From Siphonodentalium dalli (taxonomy: Eukaryota > Mollusca > Scaphopoda > Gadilida > Siphonodentaliidae): a stretch of DNA of 64,000 nucleotides. This document shows, piece after piece, positions 58,619 through 64,000 of the stretch. A program made the position numbers and the translations under genes. Within the stretch, counting starts at the first letter, position 1, and every line of letters begins with the position of its first letter. The notes under the pieces are model-generated. The model was not told the origin of the DNA and did no database searches. It saw only the letters and a list, made by a program, of their open reading frames with translations. The DNA lies in the NCBI GenBank assembly GCA_032622095.1, contig CP136063.1, positions 80,889,980 through 80,953,979 on the forward strand. Reading direction: 5' to 3'.

Positions 58619-59365
58619 ATGCCCCCGATCTCCGATGGAGATTTGGGGGTATATAGTGGAGCCCTCCGTCCGTCCGTCCTTCCGTCCGTCCGTCCGTCAT
58701 TCCGTCCGTACGAACGTTTCAACTCATAACTTTGGTTTCGCTAACTCAATTCAGTTGATCTTTGGTATGCTAATAGACCAGCCGCAGGGACAAGATTTCC
58801 CCCTAACTGCGGTTTCGTCCGCCCATTTTTTCCAGAGTTACGCCCCTTTTTGGACTTAGAAAATTGTCCGTACGAACGTTTCAACTCATAACTTTGGTTT
58901 CGCTAACTCAATTCAGTTGATCGTTGGTATGCTAATAGACCAGCCGGGGGGACAAGATTTCCCCATAACTGCGGTTTCGTCCGCCCATTTTTTCCAGAGT
59001 TACGCCCCTTTTTGGACTTAGAAAATTCAGTTTTCTGTGGCATACGAACGTTTCAACTCATAACTTTGGTTTCGCTAATTCAATTCAGTTGATATTTGGT
59101 ATGCCAATAGACCAGCCGGGGGGACAAGATTTCCCCATAGCTGTGGTTTCGTCCGCCCATTTTTCCAGAGTTACGCCCCTTTTTGAAAATTCAGGTTTTC
59201 TGCTACTTTTTTTTGTTTCCAGATGATAACTTGATTTTGGATTGTTTACTCATGAATAACATAACTTTACAAAGTGCCATTTAATAAGCATTTGCACAAA
59301 AATAAGAAAAAACCTCTCTGATTGTACAGTCGGGGGCGTTACCTCCGCCCAGCGGTGCACTTGTA
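58619..59365. mobile_element. Helentron-like non-autonomous element (HINE) 2
   Basis: The element starts ATGCCCCCGATCTCC, folding at once into a hairpin with ggagatttgggggtat. Its inverted partner TCGGGGGC lies about 27 bp inside the other end (59330-59337), followed by a small CCGC-GCGG hairpin. The left host flank, ggtatgtgacctttatt, and the right, gagaaagtcccgatcaagtt, are contiguous in the relative at 58290-58320. That gives the empty site and no target duplication. The interior has a (ccgt)n stretch and three repeats of about 165 bp. Same architecture and same TTATT^A left junction as 21464-22758. Confidence 0.7.
58705..59210 (+). repeat. three tandem units of about 165 bp inside HINE 2
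   Basis: The block from acgaacgtttcaactcataa through agaccagccgNNgggacaag and gcggtttcgtccgcccattt to agttacgcccctttttgg is repeated three times, starting near 58709, 58871 and 59043. Confidence 0.85.
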
Positions 59366-59905
59366 TGAGAAAGTCCCGATCAAGTTCGAATTTGGATCCG
59401 ATCCGACATTTTCTGGCAGAGTTATGCTCCTTCTCATCATATAATTTGCTTATTATTTTGTTGTCTGGTTGATGACTCAAGTTGTGATTACCCGATAGCT
59501 TTCACATTTAGTATGTGGATTAATCACATGAGAATGCAGGTCAAGTTCGAATTTGGGTATGTTCCGAACATTTCTGATGGAGTTGTGCCCCTTTTTCGAC
59601 TTAAAATTTGCCAATTATTATTCTGGAGTCTGATCAAATATGTTAACAACATAAACAGTTGGAAGCAAAGTTTGATTCAATGATTGTTCCCAGAATATTT
59701 TTCATTTCTAAAAAGCCACCGGTCAAATAAAGCCGCTGAATACGGGCCAAGTGTAGCCTAGCGTCGTTTTATTTTGCTTTTTGTTTTATTAATGTCTATA
59801 AACTCTGTTGAATTTTTTTCTGAAACTTGGATATTTTGGCAGTTTGCTATTATGCAGCATCGTTCTACATGTGAATTAACTATTGATTAGTCTATGGCCG
59901 TACAC
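59366..59905. other. host repeat continuation, no gene
   Basis: Carries on the agttatgcNcctttt / aagttcgaatttgg motif block to about 59620; after that, nothing supportable. Confidence 0.4.
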
Positions 59906-59909
59906 CTAA

Positions 59910-60279
59910 AGGTACTCAATCCGATCAGACGGTCCCCATATCACGTCAACTATTTCCCAAAACTTGTTATTAATTTGATCAATATTATGTTCAACAAAAT
60001 ATGGTCGTATTATCACTTGAGTAGCACGAAATTTGGCCGTATTACCACTTGATTTTAGAGTTATCCATCTTCATCCGCAATTTTATCCGAGACCGTCCGT
60101 TTGACGACGTTTTTCTGGGCCACAAATAATTGCACATCTCGAGAAATAACAAACGTCAAAAATCGATATCTGATAACTCTGAGCTTTGATGGGTGGGTTC
60201 CTCGACTCGAATCAAATATTGTTTACCCCCGAAGCCAAAGATATAGTAGTTTAGGAGCGTTAATTTAGATAATGCATCT
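59910..60279 (+). mobile_element. AGGTACTC family, copy D
   Basis: Begins aggtactcaatccgatcaga after ctaa (a decayed TTAA) and ends gcatct before ttaa at 60280-60283. It lacks the (AAC)n tract and much of the left half. The right half (gagctttgatgggtgggtt, cccccgaagccaaag) is well kept. Confidence 0.65.
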
Positions 60280-60283
60280 TTAA

Positions 60284-60950
60284 AAAACACGCCCAGTTTT
60301 ATAGCTATAACACTTTTTGTCATCTAGGTCAACAAGATTTCGGTTCGTCGGTTCGTGTTATGATTTGTTTTATTGGGATATGAAACTCGTGACCTAACAT
60401 ACACAGGCTATGTAAATATAAACAATTGACTGTTTAATTCTGCAAACCGGTTTGGTGCCTGAATAGAAAAATATCAGCTCGGCGTAGTGAAATATGCACA
60501 TACTAATTATGTCTTTAAAATAATCAGATGATTGTTTGATCCTACATATATAGGGCACACATATAAGCTTTCTGGTGTTGTACGGTAATCATTATGACCC
60601 GAAACCAGGCCTATGTGCTTTTGAACAAATAATGGAATAATCGAATATTTTCACGCCGTGACAAGCTAACCCAATCAGACATACTAATATACTATTGGAA
60701 ATTCTATTCAATGAACTCGTGTTACATTCTATAAGATGTATATAGGGCATAGTATGATTACTCGTACGTCCGCACGCGGCAGGACAGTTGCTCTGAGCTG
60801 AATGCAGAACCAATACAGATAATAAAGAATTAAAAAGCAACCTTCGATCAAATATTCATTTTGTAAGCACTCTTGATGGGGGAGCAATAAATGTTTTATT
60901 CACGAACATAGGCTTCTTTGGTTCGTAGAACAATTGTTAATGATTTATCT
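60284..60950. other. no gene supported
   Basis: A minus-strand frame ending at 60592 starts with a short hydrophobic run (LFNSLLSVLVLHSAQS) then CPAACGRT, which superficially resembles a signal peptide. There is no other support. Confidence 0.35.
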
Positions 60951-60954
60951 GCTT

Positions 60955-61415
60955 TAAGATATAGAGTTATTCCCCCTCCATTAAAAATAATACACCTTGA
61001 ACTACAATCCAGATGAAAATTAAATACAATAACACTTCGGTAACTCAACAAAAACAACATGTTTATGGGCGGCCTTTCGGTCGGAAATTACATGAAATAA
61101 AAGTTAATGGTTGTTTGTGAAAACAATTACAATCTATTTCAAACCAATAGTCTCCATTTTCAAACCAATAGTCGTTCTTGGATTCAATAAGAGAGAATTC
61201 CGTTTTAATAGATATAGATTCATAATCAATGTTGAACCATGCAAAATTATTGTTCTATTTTAATTTAATAGTATTCATTGTTCAACTACATGTTCACCAG
61301 TGTTCACAGTTTATTACACCGGATAAGTTGATAATACAATGTGTTGGAGCTTCCTCTTTCAAATAGTAATGTAATTTATGTATGTGATCTGGGGGTTCGA
61401 AAAGAAAGTGGGCCT
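60955..61415 (-). mobile_element. AGGCCCAC MITE, truncated copy 3
   Basis: Reverse orientation: gaaagtgggcct at 61404-61415 is followed by TTAA at 61416-61419. Internal blocks tttattacaccggataagtt, tggagcttcctctttcaaat and gagttattccccctccatt match copy 2. The other terminal half is missing after 60955, and about 150 bp of unrelated sequence is inserted near 61070-61280. Confidence 0.6.
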
Positions 61416-61454
61416 TTAATGCTATAAAGTTGGTCAGTGCTGCTGAATTAGATC

Positions 61455-61560
61455 TATTGCTCAGTTGGTAAGGGGCAAGGTGCATTATGGGCGAACATTG
61501 TTATATAAGCCGTTCAGCGCTGACGATCGATGGTGGTTCTAATCGCGGTATTCCCCGATT
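61455..61560 (+). repeat. possible tRNA-derived SINE head
   Basis: ttgctcagttggtaagg looks like a tRNA D-arm with A box, and gatggtggttctaatcgc about 65 bp later contains a B-box-like ggttctaatc. Spacing is longer than in a tRNA, so this is not a functional tRNA gene. Confidence 0.35.
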
Positions 61561-61776
61561 TGTGATCCACGCAAATGGAAGAAAACCTGATTCGTACCTC
61601 TGGGCAAGTTTATCATTTGCGTTCCAGTAGTCTGTGGTTTCTACGTGCAGTGGAGTGATTAACACTCTACGCGGTCTTTCCTCCGCCCTTAAAACTCTCA
61701 ACGTCGTGATGTCACTTACCGACTGAAGAGACGATAAACTCCAAGGAAACAAACACACAGCTTTGATTTGATTTAA

Positions 61777-62201
61777 AGGTACTCAATCCGATTCTATGGT
61801 CCCCATATCATCAGATTCCAACAACAACAACAACAACAACAACTACGTTTTTAAAATGCCGCTTCAGTTATCAGAATCGATTAATTTCCAAAACATAATG
61901 CTAACCACAGCCAACTATGGTATAAAATTGCCCAAAACCTGTTATTTATCAACATTTTGTTCAAATATCTGACACAAAGAAGCCACTTGATTTTAGAGTT
62001 ACCCGTCTTCGTCCGCAATTTTGTCACTATACTTACTGGGCCACTAAAAAATTATCGGTGGTGAAAATTAATAGATTTTAAAAATCAATATCTGATTACT
62101 CTGAGCTTGGATGGGTGGGTTCCTCGACACGAAACAAATATTTTTTATCCCCGAACCCAAGGAAATAGTGATTTGCGAGCCATAATTCGGATTATGCATC
62201 T
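61777..62201 (+). mobile_element. AGGTACTC family, copy E, with TTAA on both sides
   Basis: The best-defined member: TTAA at 61773-61776, then aggtactcaatccgattcta, an (AAC)n tract at 61820-61844, and the end attatgcatct followed by TTAA at 62202-62205. Termini are only weakly inverted (AGGTAC against AGATGC). TTAA duplication fits piggyBac-like or Kolobok-like integration, but no autonomous partner is visible. Confidence 0.7.
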
Positions 62202-63180
62202 TTAAACATATTTTAATTATAATTATGTATAAAGAATACAATATATATAATTGATTGGAGGACAAGTTCTGTAAAACATAAATGGACCTCCGCTCCATAC
62301 AGATGGTACATTAACACGTGAATATAGCAATATATTTTGGATGTATATCAGGTTTTGGTATAGGACGGGTAGAATTTAAATTTGGTTAAAATTTTTAACA
62401 GTTGGAAATTCCATGCCTAACAAAACAAAAATTTGAAATTTCACACCAAACGTAGGTTGTATTTGTTCTGATAGTTTAATATTCCAACCAGAATTTAATG
62501 TGAAATTTGTTATTTTTACACCAAAAGTCGAATATTTTCATACTTCCGGTCAAATGACCAATCATAGGGGGCGTTATGTTGTTGAAAACAGTTGAACAGC
62601 TTGAGGAGCCAGTTGAATAAATCCAACACAAGAGAGGGTGCAAATGGGATATCTTCCTAATTCAGCAGGACCCACCAACATCATAGTTAATTCAACATGG
62701 CCCACCAACATCCAACATCATTAATTAAGCAGGGCCCACCGACAGCATAGCTAATTCAGCAGAACCCCACCAACACCATATACAAGAAAACAATAGTCAG
62801 AAATGATAACGCCCTCAAGATCATGTTATTAGCCATATATACAATATAACAACTTTAATGTGGTGATTGCGAAAAATCTGTATATAGGTAACGCCTGTGT
62901 AGATGACTAATTTCATTTGAAATAGTGGTCTGAATAGCGCATGAAATAGCATGCAAAATAATAATCTGGCAAAAATTTGCGATCTTCGTAACATGGTCCA
63001 AGTGCGAGCACGCTTCTAATCACATTTAGTATCCAATTACGCAAATACCGGGTATGTTTTAATCACATTTAGTCCACCACTTCCTGCGACAGGGTCAGAT
63101 ATACTTGCCAATATACACCCTAGGAGGGCGTAATGCTGGTCTATAAGAATGGCCTCAGGTAATGCACTCCTGATATGACC
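62202..63180. other. no gene recognised
   Basis: Near 62390-62470 atttttaacagttggaaatt belongs to the dispersed text also seen near 7830, 54110 and 56990. Between 62660 and 62770 a short repeat around caNgNcccaccaacat occurs four or more times. Confidence 0.4.
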
Positions 63181-63705
63181 CTTCATAAGGATTAATTAAA
63201 ATACATGTATGGTTCCATGAAGGTAAATTAAAATATGGTCACCCACAGAGAGGGTTAATTGAAATATGGTCCGATGAGGGTAAATTAAAATATGGTCACA
63301 TCACGGTTAAATAAAATATGGTCCCAGGAGGGTTAATAAAAAATATGGTCCCATGATGGTTAATTAAAATTGTACCTTCATTGTTTATTAAAATATCGTC
63401 CAGTGAGGGTTAATAAAAATATGGACCCATGGGGGGGGGGGGGGTAATTGAAATATGGTCCCAGTAAGGTCAATTAAAATATGGTAACGTGACTTAATTA
63501 AAGAATAAATATATATGGTCCCATTATGAGGATTAATTAAATATTAAAATATGGTGTCCTCGGTGTTGATTAAACTACGGTCCCACTGGGGTGAAATACA
63601 ATATAGTCCCATGAGGGTCAATTAAAATATGGTCCAATGAGAACTAATTATAATATGTCCCCTCCACCACGAGGATCAATTAAAACATGGTCACAGGAGG
63701 GGGTA
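63180..63705 (+). repeat. degenerate array of 'aattaaaatatggtccca' units
   Basis: At least 15 units of about 25-35 bp with core taattaaaatatggtcccat and a variable linker such as gagggt. A G13 tract at 63430-63442 replaces one linker. Unit lengths vary, so it is an old array. Confidence 0.85.
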
Positions 63706-64000
63706 ATTTCTGAACATTCCTCAATTCATATAGCATTCTGATACATCCTCGGTACACATAAATAAAAATGATGTTTAGAATTAGGCCACAGTGTATGTAT
63801 AAACAGCCAATGTGAAGGGTTAGTGTTGCAACTTTTCTTAATAACATCTCTATTCATAGCTCCGATATATTCCGCATACAAAGAAATGAAAAGTCAATAT
63901 TTACAAACGGCACGAAGGAGTAACGTGGGAATTGGTTAATAATTACCATCCCAAGCTCACTAAACGATATTAAATAACATGTTAATCACCGATATAAACA
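63706..64000. other. no gene recognised
   Basis: AT-rich window end, nothing supportable. Confidence 0.4.

Noticed and set aside
60592-60840. Secreted cysteine-containing peptide
   Set aside because: A single short frame with a hydrophobic start; no conserved pattern or splice support.

Overview
This window is eukaryotic, AT-rich and almost free of host genes. Short dispersed repeats with terminal inverted repeats, tRNA-like SINE heads, 5'-truncated non-LTR retrotransposons, Helitron-type ends and large palindromes point to a metazoan, most likely a marine invertebrate (mollusc or other lophotrochozoan). That placement is inference from repeat style; nothing here fixes the species. A 100-base N gap sits at 47387-47486. 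I see no rRNA, no convincing functional tRNA, no CRISPR array and no bacterial operon.

Layout. 1-5.6 kb: a CACT-ended element carrying a TTAA-flanked MITE, a 'gccgccat' repeat array, a tandem SINE-like array, and a possible host last exon (CD225/dispanin-like, minus strand) next to a poly-G-ended hAT-like MITE. 5.7-13 kb: two Helitron copies, a TTAA-flanked dispersed family with (AAC)n, a LINE 3' end, and a 'gatatcac' array. 13.6-17.3 kb: a piggyBac-like element, then a 42-bp minisatellite of about 31 units between inverted terminal motifs. 17.6-23.2 kb: the most notable object, a transposon-like element with about 717-bp inverted repeats built from 172-bp subrepeats. It holds one decayed minus-strand gene for a PIN/FEN-like nuclease with a tesmin/TSO1-type CXC domain, and its right arm is split by a nested Helentron-like element. 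23.6-31 kb: second copies of the poly-G MITE, Helitron and LINE tail, a piggyBac-like MITE, and a LINE reverse-transcriptase fragment. 31-40 kb: more MITEs, a large nested palindrome, an inverted-repeat element with a perfect 8-bp target duplication, and a satellite of about 360 bp.

40.3-47.4 kb: arms of the same inverted-repeat family face each other around a GC-richer decayed region. That region keeps B-family DNA polymerase motifs A and C and a downstream P-loop helicase, preceded by a Rho-N/SAP-like motif and a cysteine-rich segment. It looks like an endogenised virus-, plasmid- or Maverick-like replication module with several in-frame stops. 47.5-64 kb: three LINE fragments, a second CACT-ended element, a second Helentron-like insertion whose empty site lies 300 bp away, more TTAA-flanked repeats, and a terminal array of roughly 28-bp units.

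The window reads as a nested record of insertions rather than a set of cooperating genes. Its strength is internal evidence: at least four insertions (two Helentron-like, one Helitron, one hAT-like) can be checked against an uninterrupted copy of the target inside the same 64 kb.
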